The notes below the pieces were generated by a model, which worked only from the letters and a program-made list of their open reading frames with translations, did no database searches and was not told the DNA's origin. From NCBI GenBank assembly GCA_004554085.1, contig SFNY01000009.1, positions 1 to 64,000 of the forward strand: 64,000 nt of DNA. The letters run 5' to 3'. This document shows, in pieces, positions 1 to 7,388 of the stretch. Made by a program: the position numbers and the translations under genes. Numbering within the stretch: the stretch's first letter is position 1; the number at the start of each line of letters is the position of its first letter. Origin of the DNA: Clostridiales bacterium (GTDB lineage Bacteria > Bacillota > Clostridia > Christensenellales > Aristaeellaceae).

Positions 1-136
1 CAACATAGGAATCATGATTGTCGCTCCCGCGCAAGCGTGAGCGACCCGGCCAAGCCTACGGCTTGCCTAATCAACATAGGAATCATGATTGTCGCTCCCA
101 CGCAAGCGTGAGCGACCCGGCCAAGCCTACGGCTTG
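1..136. repeat. Two tandem copies of a 71-bp palindrome-rich unit
   Basis: A 65-bp core at 1-65 recurs at 72-136 with one clear difference near the middle (CCCGCGC versus CCCACGC); the period is 71 bp. Each core contains a potential hairpin (GTCGCTC pairing with GAGCGAC around ACGC-AA-GCGT) and a second small one (AAGCC-TAC-GGCTT). The first copy starts exactly at the window edge, so the array may extend to the left. No coding sequence is supported here. It looks like an extragenic repeat array; its family is unknown to me. Confidence 0.8.
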
Positions 137-152
137 TTGGATTCTCAATGGG

Positions 153-190
153 CAAAAAATCCACCCGGCCTTGCATCGAAAGCTGGGTGG
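153..190 (-). terminator. Rho-independent terminator after tRNA-Leu
   Basis: Read on the minus strand, CCACCC pairs with GGGTGG, with further pairing inside, and is followed by ATTTTTTG. It lies just downstream of the tRNA-Leu 3' end and fits as its terminator. Confidence 0.65.
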
Positions 191-195
191 AAATG

Positions 196-282
196 TGGTG
201 CTGAAAACGGGACTTGAACCCGTACATTCTTGCGAATAGCGGATTTTAAGTCCGCTGCGTCTGCCGATTCCGCCATTTCAGC
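196..282 (-). tRNA. tRNA-Leu, anticodon TAA
   Basis: The minus strand folds as an 87-nt class II tRNA. The acceptor arm is GCTGAAA pairing with TTTCAGC, the T-arm carries GGGTTCAAGTCCC, and a long variable arm lies between the anticodon and T stems. The anticodon stem CGGAC/ATCCG-type arm presents TAA, so it reads UUA leucine codons. The 3' CCA is encoded (196-198). It sits downstream of the small membrane-protein gene on the same strand, about 40 nt away, and may be cotranscribed or have its own promoter. Confidence 0.92.
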
Positions 283-324
283 AGGGCGGCCTTTCGACCG
301 CAAAGGGCACGTGTTCAGCCGGGA

Positions 325-603
325 TCAATGCTCGCCGCGCTTGATGCGCTTGAGCAGCGCCTGGATCTTGCTGAGCTTGTTGCTGTTCAGGCCGTGCATG
401 ACCAGGTTCAGGCAGATCAGCAGGCCGATCAGGAAGCACAGGCCGACAACGATGATGTACACCAGCTTGTAATCCGAGGTGTTGGCAAAGCCCAACAGGG
501 ACATGTAGGTGGAGTTGGCAACGATGGTGTTGGAAAGGTAGAATCCGCCGCCGGTGAGCGCGATCAGGAGGATCAGACCGAGCAGGATGCAAATGGTACC
601 CAT
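325..603 (-). CDS. Small two-helix membrane protein, function unknown
   Basis: The 92-residue protein has two strongly hydrophobic segments (about residues 3-22 and 46-70), separated by a polar, Asn/Ser/Thr-rich loop, and a short basic tail (KLSKIQALLKRIKRGEH). I chose the ATG at 603 because AAGGAGA lies just upstream; a possible upstream ATG at 621 would place the ribosome site inside the gene. It has its own near-perfect promoter at 636-664. Topology suggests an inner-membrane protein with the tail in the cytoplasm. I do not recognise the family, and the neighbours (feo operon upstream, tRNA-Leu downstream) do not reveal a role. Confidence 0.7.
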   Translation of the reverse strand: MGTICILLGLILLIALTGGGFYLSNTIVANSTYMSLLGFANTSDYKLVYIIVVGLCFLIGLLICLNLVMHGLNSNKLSKIQALLKRIKRGEH

Positions 604-635
604 ATATCTTCTCCTTAACATAGAAATATACTGTA

Positions 636-664
636 ATTATAATGCGAAAACCGCATGGTGTCAA
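636..664 (-). promoter_or_regulatory. Sigma-A promoter for the small membrane-protein gene
   Basis: On the minus strand TTGACA (664-659) is followed after 17 nt by TATAAT (641-636), both consensus hexamers at optimal spacing. The start codon of the downstream gene is 33 nt beyond the -10 box. Confidence 0.85.
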
Positions 665-738
665 GGGCGGGAGCCGCCGGACGCGGGGCGGCGAATCGAA
701 GATCCTGTAAAAAGGCTGTGACGGCAAAGGATGAAAAT

Positions 739-768
739 GGCAGGCTCCCAAGGGTCTGGGAGCCTGCC
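739..768 (-). terminator. Hairpin ending the feo operon
   Basis: GGCAGGCTCCCA (739-750) pairs perfectly with TGGGAGCCTGCC (757-768) around a 6-nt loop. On the minus strand it is followed by ATTTTCAT, a weak T-tract. It lies about 30 nt past the last feo gene, so it is the likely operon terminator. Confidence 0.65.
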
Positions 769-800
769 GGGGTACGGAGAAGAAAAGCTCGATGGAGGTT

Positions 801-953
801 TCAGTGATCCAGGTGGTTGCACGCGCCGTGACAGCTCTCGCAGCCGCATCCGCAGCTGCAGGAGTGCTTGCCCTTGCGCCTGTCGGAGATCATTTTCCAG
901 ATGACTGCGCCGATGATGACGACCAGCACGCCGCCGATGATCCAGGTAGCCAT
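801..953 (-). CDS. FeoB-associated Cys-rich membrane protein
   Basis: This 50-residue frame starts with an N-terminal hydrophobic helix (about residues 4-20) followed by a short basic turn and a Cys/His-rich tail containing HSCSCGCGCESCHG and a closing HLDH. That layout matches the small FeoB-associated Cys-rich membrane proteins found next to feoB in Firmicutes. A GGAGGAAA ribosome site precedes the ATG at 953, and feoB ends 12 nt upstream, so it is the last gene of the feo operon. The tail probably binds iron or another metal at the cytoplasmic face of FeoB; this is inference from composition and location. Confidence 0.85.
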   Translation of the reverse strand: MATWIIGGVLVVIIGAVIWKMISDRRKGKHSCSCGCGCESCHGACNHLDH

Positions 954-965
954 AGGTTTCCTCCT

Positions 966-3224
966 TTATGCCCTGTGGGACAGATGGTTTTCGTCGTAAC
1001 GGTTCTTGCGCACCAGCATGTAGACCAGGAAGATCAGCACGATCAGTGCGGCGGCGGTGGCGACGGTGAAGCCCGCGCCCGCTGCCAGCAGGCCCAGCTG
1101 GTAGACGATCAGGGCGATGGCGTAGGCGAAGATGCACTGGTAGCCGATGGCGAAGCAGGTCCACTTGCCGTTGTTCATCTCGCGCTTGATTGCGCCGATG
1201 GCCGCGAAGCAGGGCGCGCACAGCAGGTTGAACAGCATGAAGGCGAAGGCTGCGAGCCGTCCGTGGCCGTTCGAGGTCTCGTCAAAGCCCTGTGCGATGG
1301 GGGAGAGGCCAGTGGCAATCTGCTCCTCGTCGCCCTCCTCCAGCAGCGTTGCGGTGTCCAGGTCGTCGGTGTCGGTGTCATAGAGCACGCCGAATACGCT
1401 CACGACCTCCTCCTTTGCGACCAGACCCATGACCGTCGCCACGGTGGGACGCCACTCGCCGAAGCCCAGGGGCTTGAAGATGGGGGAGACTACCGAGCCT
1501 ACGCGGCCCAGAATGCTCTGGTCGGTGTCCTCCACCATGCCGAAGGAGGTCTTGCCGCTCTCAGCGCTTTCCGCTTCCACAGAATCCACGGTCTCCGAGG
1601 CGGAGACGGTGACTTCGGCGGGCATTTCAGGCTCCGCAGGCGCCCAGCCGTAGTTGGAGGTGAACCAGATGAGAATTGAGGAGATGAGAAGAAGTTCCAT
1701 GACGAACGGCGCCGGGTCGCCTGCGAAAGCCCTGGTTTTCTTGAGCATGACGCCGCTGATGATGACCGCCGCCACGCCGATGAAGTAGGCGGAGGTGGCC
1801 ACCCAGCCCGCGTTGTTGAACAGCGCGCCCGCGATCAGCGCGATGATGGGCATCTTCGCACCGCAGGGGATGAAGGTGGTGGTCATGATGGTCATCTTGC
1901 GGTCACGATCCTGCTCGATGGTGCGGCTGGCCATCACGCCGGGAACGCCGCAGCCGGAGGAGATCAGCATCGGGATGAAGCTCTTGCCCGAGAGGCCGAA
2001 GCGGCGGAAGATGCGGTCCATGATGAACGCGATGCGCGACATGTAGCCCACGTCCTCCAGAATGGCCAGCAGGAAGAACAGGATCAGCATCTGCGGCACG
2101 AAGCCGATGACCGCGCCCACGCCGCCGATGATGCCGTCGCCGATCAGGCCGACCAGCCAGCCCGCGCAGCCGATGTTTTCCAGCCAGGCCATGACCGGCT
2201 CCTGAATCCACGCGGCAACGAAGGTGTCATTGGTGAAATCGGTCACGATGGTGCCGATGGTGGTTACGGATATGTAATAGACCAGGAACATGACCACCAC
2301 GAAGATCGGCAGCGCCAGAATGCGGTTGGTGACGATGCGGTCGATCTTGTCGGAGACGGTCAGCGTGCCCTTGGCCTTGCCCTTCTTCACACAGGTGGAA
2401 ACCAGCCTGGAGATGTAGGCGTAGCGCTGATTGGTGATGATGGACTCGGAATCGTCGTCCATCTCCTTTTCGCATTCGCGGATGCTCTCCTCGATGCTGT
2501 CCTTGATCTGCTGCGGCAGGTTCAGCTCGGCCAGCACCTTCTCGTCGCGCTCGAAGAGCTTGATGGCGTACCAGCGGGCCAGATTCTCGGCCACAATGCC
2601 GCCCTGGTGCACGCTGCCGTCCGCGTGGTGGTGGTGCACGCCGTTCTCGTCGTGATGGGTGATCAGATCCTCAATGTGCGCCAACGCGTGCTCCACGCTG
2701 CCGGCGAACACGTGGGGCAGCTCATTGCGCACGCCCTTCTTCGCCGCCTCGGCGGCGGCCTTCGCCACCTCCTGGCTGCCCATGCCCTTCAGCGCGGAAG
2801 TCTCCATGATCGGACAGCCCAGGGCCTCGCCCAGCTTCTTCAGATCGATCTTGTCGCCGTTTTTGCGGGTTACGTCGATCATGTTCAGCGCGATGACCAT
2901 CGGAATGCCCAGCTCCGCCAGCTGGGTGGTCAGGTACAGGTTGCGCTCGATGTTCGTCGCGTCCACGATGTTGAGAATCGCGTCCGGCTTCTCATTGACC
3001 AGGTAGCCGCGGGCCACGACCTCCTCCAAAGTGTAGGGGGAGAGGCTGTAGATGCCCGGCAGATCCTGAATGATTACGTCCTGCGCGCCCTTGAGGCGGC
3101 CCTCCTTCTTCTCGACCGTTACGCCCGGCCAGTTGCCCACGTACTGGTTGCTGCCGGTCAGGTCGTTGAACAGCGTGGTCTTGCCACAGTTCGGGTTGCC
3201 CGCAAGGGCAATCTTGATTGCCAT
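966..3224 (-). CDS. feoB: Ferrous iron transporter FeoB
   Basis: FeoB takes up Fe(II) across the cytoplasmic membrane, driven or gated by an N-terminal GTPase. The 752-residue protein begins with G1 GNPNCGKT (about 8-15), then PGVTVEKKEG, DLPGIYSL and NMID, followed by a helical GDI-like region and the polytopic domain with the typical GCGVPGVMASR and PCGAKMP motifs (Gate and core segments). The ATG at 3224 was chosen because AAGGAGG sits 8 nt upstream; an ATG 6 nt earlier is too close to that site. The G domain/linker carries a His-rich stretch (THHDENGVHHHHADGSVH, near residues 195-215), not part of the core family. The gene follows two feoA genes and precedes the FeoB-associated protein. 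A predicted iron-regulator operator lies just upstream at 3250-3265. Confidence 0.96.
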   Translation of the reverse strand: MAIKIALAGNPNCGKTTLFNDLTGSNQYVGNWPGVTVEKKEGRLKGAQDVIIQDLPGIYSLSPYTLEEVVARGYLVNEKPDAILNIVDATNIERNLYLTTQLAELGIPMVIALNMIDVTRKNGDKIDLKKLGEALGCPIMETSALKGMGSQEVAKAAAEAAKKGVRNELPHVFAGSVEHALAHIEDLITHHDENGVHHHHADGSVHQGGIVAENLARWYAIKLFERDEKVLAELNLPQQIKDSIEESIRECEKEMDDDSESIITNQRYAYISRLVSTCVKKGKAKGTLTVSDKIDRIVTNRILALPIFVVVMFLVYYISVTTIGTIVTDFTNDTFVAAWIQEPVMAWLENIGCAGWLVGLIGDGIIGGVGAVIGFVPQMLILFFLLAILEDVGYMSRIAFIMDRIFRRFGLSGKSFIPMLISSGCGVPGVMASRTIEQDRDRKMTIMTTTFIPCGAKMPIIALIAGALFNNAGWVATSAYFIGVAAVIISGVMLKKTRAFAGDPAPFVMELLLISSILIWFTSNYGWAPAEPEMPAEVTVSASETVDSVEAESAESGKTSFGMVEDTDQSILGRVGSVVSPIFKPLGFGEWRPTVATVMGLVAKEEVVSVFGVLYDTDTDDLDTATLLEEGDEEQIATGLSPIAQGFDETSNGHGRLAAFAFMLFNLLCAPCFAAIGAIKREMNNGKWTCFAIGYQCIFAYAIALIVYQLGLLAAGAGFTVATAAALIVLIFLVYMLVRKNRYDENHLSHRA

Positions 3225-3249
3225 GTGCATATCCTCCTTCAAAGTAAAA

Positions 3250-3265
3250 GTTAGCACAGCCTAAC
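3250..3265. promoter_or_regulatory. Predicted DtxR/IdeR/MntR-type operator before feoB
   Basis: GTTAG-N6-CTAAC inverted repeat between feoA and feoB. It has exactly the same architecture as the two sites at 3761-3776 and 3795-3810. The half-site resembles the TTAGG/CCTAA core recognised by iron-dependent DtxR-family repressors. Which regulator binds is inferred. Confidence 0.6.
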
Positions 3266-3291
3266 TTGGATATCGAAAAAAAGAATGTCCG

Positions 3292-3513
3292 TCAGCGAAC
3301 CTCGATCAATTCCGCGTCGCCCTTGCGCACGGAGAGCTCGTAGCCGCGCACCGTCAGCTCCATGGGATCGCCCAGCGGAGCCACCTTGCGTACGTAGATT
3401 TCCGTGCCCTTGGTCAGACCCATGTCCATGATGCGACGCTTCAGCGCGCCCTCGCCGTGCAGTTTCACGATGACGGCGTGCTCGCCGACCTTCACGTCCC
3501 GCAGTGTCTTCAT
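3292..3513 (-). CDS. feoA: FeoA domain protein (second copy, next to feoB)
   Basis: A 73-residue SH3-like FeoA protein, the small cytosolic partner of FeoB. The family features are seen in LRDVKVGEHAVIVKL at the start, RRIMDMGLTKGTEI in the middle and a beta-rich C-terminus ending ELSVRKGDAELIEV. The ATG at 3513 is preferred: GGAGG lies 9 nt upstream, whereas a TTG two codons earlier is only 3 nt from it. The gene lies between the other feoA and feoB on the same strand, and together they form the usual feoA-feoA-feoB arrangement of Clostridia. Confidence 0.92.
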   Translation of the reverse strand: MKTLRDVKVGEHAVIVKLHGEGALKRRIMDMGLTKGTEIYVRKVAPLGDPMELTVRGYELSVRKGDAELIEVR

Positions 3514-3530
3514 TCCCAATCTCCTCCCTT

Positions 3531-3743
3531 TCAGATCATGATGCGCATGGCCATGCTCTTATCCAGCGCCACGCGGCCGTCCTTCACGGACAGAATCAGG
3601 TTTCCTCCCAGCTCGCTCACCACGCGAACCTCCTCGCCGACCACGAAGCCCAGCTCCGCAAGGTGCCGGCGCAGCTCGTCCTGTCCGGTGATCTTCTTGA
3701 TGGTGTTGCGGTCTCCGATCCCGGCCATCGCCAGAGGCATCAT
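3531..3743 (-). CDS. feoA: FeoA domain protein (first copy)
   Basis: A 70-residue FeoA-family protein, first gene of the feo operon. It shows the conserved layout of an N-terminal strand, a short helix with LRRHLAELGFVVGEEVRVV and a C-terminal strand pair containing LILSVKDGRVALD. An AAGGAGGGAG ribosome site precedes the double ATG at 3743. It differs clearly from its neighbour at 3292-3513, so the two copies are not a recent duplication. FeoA proteins are thought to modulate FeoB GTPase or pore activity. Two operator-like palindromes lie directly upstream. Confidence 0.92.
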   Translation of the reverse strand: MMPLAMAGIGDRNTIKKITGQDELRRHLAELGFVVGEEVRVVSELGGNLILSVKDGRVALDKSMAMRIMI

Positions 3744-3759
3744 AAAGGCTCCCTCCTTT

Positions 3760-3777
3760 GGTTAGTATAACCTAACC
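3760..3777. promoter_or_regulatory. Predicted iron-repressor operator overlapping the feo -10 region
   Basis: GGTTAG-TATAA-CCTAACC, containing GTTAG-N6-CTAAC at 3761-3776. On the minus strand its centre reads TATACT, a plausible -10 box for the feo operon, so binding here would block transcription. It lies 17 nt upstream of the first feoA start codon. Confidence 0.65.
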
Positions 3778-3794
3778 AGTGTGGAAAATAAAAT

Positions 3795-3810
3795 GTTAGG
3801 ATTACCTAAC
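3795..3810. promoter_or_regulatory. Second upstream operator palindrome of the feo operon
   Basis: A perfect palindrome GTTAGG-ATTA-CCTAAC, again GTTAG-N6-CTAAC, centred 34 nt from the previous site (about three helical turns), near where a -35 box would fall for the minus-strand promoter. Confidence 0.65.
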
Positions 3811-3955
3811 TTTCTCAACCGGAATCAGTCTAGCACCAAAGTCTGCAAATGTCAATGCTTTCATCAAAACTTCACACAGAAAAGTGGGGAAAGCGAATGC
3901 CGGAATGCAAACTTGGTGTTATAATAGGATACGTCATGGCTGAAGAGAGGGAGGA

Positions 3956-4420
3956 ATGCGGGTGAAGCGACCGGGAATTCTGGTGAGCGCCTGCCTGCTG
4001 GGCGTGAACTGCCGGTACAACGGCGAAAGAAAGAAGCTGGAAGGGATCGAGCGGCTGATGGAGCGCGCGGAGTTGATCCCGGTTTGCCCGGAGATCCTGG
4101 GCGGCCTGCCCACGCCACGGCCACCGGCGGAGCGCGTGGGGGATCGGGTGATGAACCGCGAGGGCATGGACGTGACGGAGGCGTATCAGCGGGGTGCGGA
4201 GGAGACGCTGCGCTTGGCGGAGCTGCTCGGCGCGCATATGGCGCTGCTGAAGGAGCGCAGCCCGTCCTGCGGCATGGGCAAAATCCACGACGGCAGCTTT
4301 CAGGGGAGGATCGTGGACGGCAGCGGCGTGACGGCGGAGCTGCTTTCGGCCCATGGCATATCCGTCTACGGAGAGAGCCGCATCGACGCGCTGCTGAATG
4401 TACTCGAAAACAATACATAG
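3956..4420 (+). CDS. DUF523 family protein (YbbK-like)
   Basis: A 154-residue protein with all the hallmarks of the DUF523 family: SACLLGVNCRYNG near the start, CPEILGGLPTPRPPAE around residues 44-60 and LKERSPSCGMGKIHDG around 100-115. The three conserved Cys positions suggest metal or thiol chemistry, but no reaction is established for the family. A GGAGG lies only 1 nt from the ATG at 3956 and 7 nt from a GTG at 3962, so the true start may be the GTG. An extended -10 (TGTTATAAT, 3917-3925) precedes it. The next gene follows after 14 nt, suggesting an operon with threonine aldolase and the VanZ-like gene. Confidence 0.88.
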   Translation: MRVKRPGILVSACLLGVNCRYNGERKKLEGIERLMERAELIPVCPEILGGLPTPRPPAERVGDRVMNREGMDVTEAYQRGAEETLRLAELLGAHMALLKERSPSCGMGKIHDGSFQGRIVDGSGVTAELLSAHGISVYGESRIDALLNVLENNT

Positions 4421-4434
4421 AAAAGGTGATTCAA

Positions 4435-5484
4435 ATGATACGTTTCAACTGCGACTATCAGGAGGGCGCGCATCCGCGCATCCTGCAAAGGATGATCGAG
4501 ACCAATCTGGTACAGACCATCGGCTACGGCGAGGATGAATTCTGCGCGGAGGCGCGGGCGATGATCCAGAGGGCCTGCGAAGCGTCAGATGTGGATGTGC
4601 ACCTGCTGGTGGGCGGCACCCAGACCAACTTTACCTTCCTGGCGGCGGCGCTGCGCTGCTATCAGGGCGTGATTTCGGCGGAGACGGGCCACATCGCCGT
4701 CCATGAGACCGGCTCGGTGGAGGCCACTGGCCACAAGGTGATCGCTCTGCCCCAGGTGAACGGCAAGATCAGCGCCGCGCAGGTGGACGAATACTGCCGC
4801 CTGCACTTCTCAGACGGCTCCCACGAGCACATGGTCATGCCGAAGGTGGTGTACCTGTCCGAGTCCACGGAGCTGGGCACGGTGTACACCCGCGCGGAGC
4901 TTGAACAGTTACGCGCGGTGTGCGACAAGTGGAAGCTCTATCTCTACGTGGATGGCGCGCGGCTGGGCTACGCCATGGCCAGCGAGGCCTGCGACGTGGA
5001 TCTTCCCTTCCTGGCGCGCACGGCGGACGCGTTCTACATCGGCGGCACCAAGCAGGGCGCGCTCTTCGGCGAGGCGCTGGTGATCGTGAGCGACGCGCTG
5101 AAGCCGGACTTCCGCTACGTCATCAAGCAGAACGGCGGCATGCTGGCCAAGGGTCGGCTGCTGGGCATCCAGTTCAGCGAGCTGTTCCGCGACGGCCTGT
5201 ACTTCGAGCTCTCCGCCCACGCACACGCGCTGGCGATGAAGCTGAAGGCGGCGCTCGTGGAAATGAACGTGCCGTTCCTGGTGGACAGCCCCACCAACCA
5301 GCAGTTCCCGATCCTGCCGGACGCGGTGCTGGACGCGCTCTCGGAGAAGTACAGCTTCAGCGAGCAGCAGCGGATGGACGAAGGCCACCGCGCGGTGCGC
5401 TTCTGCACCAGCTGGGCCACGCAGGAGGCGCAGGTGGACGCGCTGATTTCTGATCTGCGCCGCCTGATGGGCGCATGCGTCTGA
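4435..5484 (+). CDS. Low-specificity L-threonine aldolase / beta-eliminating lyase family
   Basis: A 349-residue PLP enzyme of fold type I. It should cleave L-threonine or L-allo-threonine to glycine and acetaldehyde. Visible features are the glycine/His substrate region VGGTQTNFTFLAAAL, the aspartate of the cofactor pocket in YLYVDGARLGYAMAS, and the Schiff-base lysine in YIGGTKQGALFG (about residue 205). The ATG at 4435 follows an AAAAGGTGAT ribosome site and gives the normal length; the frame stays open far upstream through the DUF523 gene, but that part is out of frame with it and not a fusion. The last 10 nt overlap the VanZ-like gene. Confidence 0.9.
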   Translation: MIRFNCDYQEGAHPRILQRMIETNLVQTIGYGEDEFCAEARAMIQRACEASDVDVHLLVGGTQTNFTFLAAALRCYQGVISAETGHIAVHETGSVEATGHKVIALPQVNGKISAAQVDEYCRLHFSDGSHEHMVMPKVVYLSESTELGTVYTRAELEQLRAVCDKWKLYLYVDGARLGYAMASEACDVDLPFLARTADAFYIGGTKQGALFGEALVIVSDALKPDFRYVIKQNGGMLAKGRLLGIQFSELFRDGLYFELSAHAHALAMKLKAALVEMNVPFLVDSPTNQQFPILPDAVLDALSEKYSFSEQQRMDEGHRAVRFCTSWATQEAQVDALISDLRRLMGACV

Positions 5485-6002
5485 CGGGTATCCTGATCTA
5501 CTGCCTGCGGGCGGCGACCTTCGCGGCGGCGGTTTGCGCGCTGTACGCGCTGATCAACTGGCTGCGGGGACGGAGGGTTCGCCCCGGCAGGCTGGTCGCG
5601 CTGGCCTACCTGGCGGCGCTGATCCAGATCACCGTGATCCGCGGCGGCGTGAACTGGGCGCAGGTTCTGACGGCGACCCGTGATGCGCCGCGCATGGTTC
5701 CCCTTCAGACGACGCTGGAGGAGCTGCGCGCGGGCGCGTGGCCGCTGATCTATCATGTGGTGGGCAACCTGGTCTGGTTCGTGCCGCTGGGCGCGCTGCT
5801 GCGGAAGCGGAATGCGCTCATGGCGCTGCTGGCGGGCGCGGGGATCTCGGCCTGCATCGAACTGATGCAGTATCTGCTCATGACCGGCGTCACAGACGTG
5901 GACGACGTGCTTCTCAACGCGCTGGGCGCGCTGCTGGGCTGGGCGCTGGCGCGGTTGACGCTTGCCATTTTTTCATGTTTCTGCTACAATAGAGCAGAAT
6001 AG
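5475..6002 (+). CDS. VanZ-like membrane protein
   Basis: A 175-residue protein with four to five hydrophobic helices (about 5-28, 40-55, 90-107, 112-132, 143-165). The VanZ-like signature is visible in YHVVGNLVWFVPLGALLRKR, then SACIELMQYLLMTGVTDVDDVLLNALGALLGW, which holds the conserved E-x-x-Q and DxDD region. VanZ relatives are associated with low-level teicoplanin resistance in enterococci, but most family members in Clostridia have no known role. The start overlaps the end of the threonine aldolase gene by 10 nt, implying translational coupling. The plsX promoter lies inside its 3' end. Confidence 0.85.
   Translation: MRLTGILIYCLRAATFAAAVCALYALINWLRGRRVRPGRLVALAYLAALIQITVIRGGVNWAQVLTATRDAPRMVPLQTTLEELRAGAWPLIYHVVGNLVWFVPLGALLRKRNALMALLAGAGISACIELMQYLLMTGVTDVDDVLLNALGALLGWALARLTLAIFSCFCYNRAE
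5962..5990 (+). promoter_or_regulatory. Promoter for plsX-acpP-rnc-smc
   Basis: TTGCCA (5962-5967), a 17-nt spacer and TACAAT (5985-5990), with TGC immediately before the -10 (extended -10). It lies within the last codons of the VanZ-like gene, 77 nt before the plsX start. Confidence 0.7.
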
Positions 6003-6066
6003 GCGATTCAGGCGTTCGGCTCGACCGGATTGCCGGATGGCGAAACAATACAAGGGGGCTTTGCAA

Positions 6067-7080
6067 ATGAGCGAATATGTGATCGCCCTGGACGCGATGG
6101 GCGGCGACCATGCGCCGGATGCGATTGTGGAGGGAGCGCTGCGGGCCCTGCGGAAGTACAGCGACGTGCGCATTTTGCTGGCGGGACCGGAGGCGCGGCT
6201 GCGGGAGCTGACCGCGGGCGCTGCGGACGTTTCCGATCGGCTGGGCTATCTGAACGCCACCGAGGTCATTGAAATGGACGAATCGCCGATGATGGCGGTG
6301 CGCAAGAAGAAGGATTCCTCGCTGGTGGTGGCCATGAACGCGGTGCGCGAGGGCTTGGCCGGCGCAGTGGTGTCGGCGGGCTCCACGGGCGCGATCCTGG
6401 CGGGCGGCATGTTCAAGGTTGGCCGCATTCCGGGCATCGAGCGCCCCGCGCTGGCGCCGGTGCTGCCGGGTTTGAAGAAGAACTTCATGCTCATCGACGC
6501 GGGCGCAAACGTGGACTGCCAGCCCAGGTATCTGCTGCAGTTCGGCCTGATGGGCTCGGTGTACATGCAGCAGGTGATGGACGTGGCTGCGCCGAAGGTG
6601 GGTCTGGTGAACATCGGTTCGGAGGCGGAGAAGGGCAACAAGCTCACCCACGAGACCTACGAGCTGATGCAGGCGCAGAGCGCGTACAGCTTCGTCGGAA
6701 ACTGCGAGGCTCGGGACATCTTCACCGAGGACTTCGACGTGGTGGTGGCCGACGGCTTCGACGGCAACATCATCCTCAAGCACACCGAGGGCCTGGCCAA
6801 GGCGCTCTTTACGATGATCAAGGAGGAAATGATGAGCTCCACGCGCACGAAGCTGGGTGCGGCGCTGGCCAAGCCGGCGTTCCGCAAGGTGAAGCGGCGC
6901 ATGGATTACAACGCCGTGGGCGGCGCACCGCTGCTGGGCGTGAACGGAGCGGTGGTCAAGGCCCACGGAAGCTCCGGCGGCGAGGCCATCGAGAACGCGA
7001 TCCGTCAGGCGCGGCGCATGCTCGAGGGCGACGTGGTGGGAAAGATCCGCGCAGGTCTCGAGAACCTGGGCGGGGAATGA
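6067..7080 (+). CDS. plsX: Phosphate acyltransferase PlsX
   Basis: PlsX converts acyl-ACP and phosphate to acyl-phosphate, the donor for PlsY in phospholipid synthesis. The 337-residue protein begins with the typical IALDAMGGDHAP and contains VSAGSTGAILAGG and the GANVDCQP segment of the active-site groove. The ATG at 6067 follows AAGGGGG at 8 nt; the open frame extends upstream without a ribosome site. PlsX acts at the cytoplasmic face of the membrane. acpP, encoding its substrate carrier, follows after 46 nt, and rnc-smc-ftsY continue the usual Firmicute order, although fabD and fabG, often between them, are absent here. Confidence 0.96.
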   Translation: MSEYVIALDAMGGDHAPDAIVEGALRALRKYSDVRILLAGPEARLRELTAGAADVSDRLGYLNATEVIEMDESPMMAVRKKKDSSLVVAMNAVREGLAGAVVSAGSTGAILAGGMFKVGRIPGIERPALAPVLPGLKKNFMLIDAGANVDCQPRYLLQFGLMGSVYMQQVMDVAAPKVGLVNIGSEAEKGNKLTHETYELMQAQSAYSFVGNCEARDIFTEDFDVVVADGFDGNIILKHTEGLAKALFTMIKEEMMSSTRTKLGAALAKPAFRKVKRRMDYNAVGGAPLLGVNGAVVKAHGSSGGEAIENAIRQARRMLEGDVVGKIRAGLENLGGE

Positions 7081-7126
7081 TTGGAAAAACAGGCAACGCA
7101 AGCGTTGAACAAGGAGGAAGACTATT

Positions 7127-7357
7127 ATGAAGGTTTTTGACAAGGTCAAGGAGTACATTCTGATGCAGCTGCCCATCAGCGGCGACAAGGTTACCATGGA
7201 CGCGCGCCTGGTGGACGATCTGGGTGCGGACAGCGCCAATCTGATGATGCTGATCATGGATCTGGAGACCGAGTTTGATCTCACTGTGGAGGACGAGGTG
7301 CTCGCCAACATCAAGACCGTGGGCGACATCGTCAGCTACATTGAGGCCCACGTCTGA
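7127..7357 (+). CDS. acpP: Acyl carrier protein
   Basis: A 76-residue acidic helical protein carrying fatty-acyl chains on a phosphopantetheine arm. The attachment site is the Ser in LGADSANLMMLIMDLE (about residue 36); the usual family motif is DSL, here it is DSA. The C-terminal helix ends DIVSYIEAHV as in canonical AcpP. An AAGGAGGAAG ribosome site precedes the ATG. Its position between plsX and rnc supports a role in primary fatty-acid synthesis rather than polyketide chemistry. Confidence 0.94.
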   Translation: MKVFDKVKEYILMQLPISGDKVTMDARLVDDLGADSANLMMLIMDLETEFDLTVEDEVLANIKTVGDIVSYIEAHV

Positions 7358-7388
7358 TCGACGGGAGCGGATTGCGAGGTCAATTGAA

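Noticed and set aside
1..136. CRISPR array
   Set aside because: Only two copies with a 6-nt link and no spacer; the repeat is too long.
4084..5484. A DUF523-threonine aldolase fusion
   Set aside because: The aldolase frame is open upstream by chance; that part is out of frame with the DUF523 gene, and the ATG at 4435 has a ribosome site and gives the normal length.
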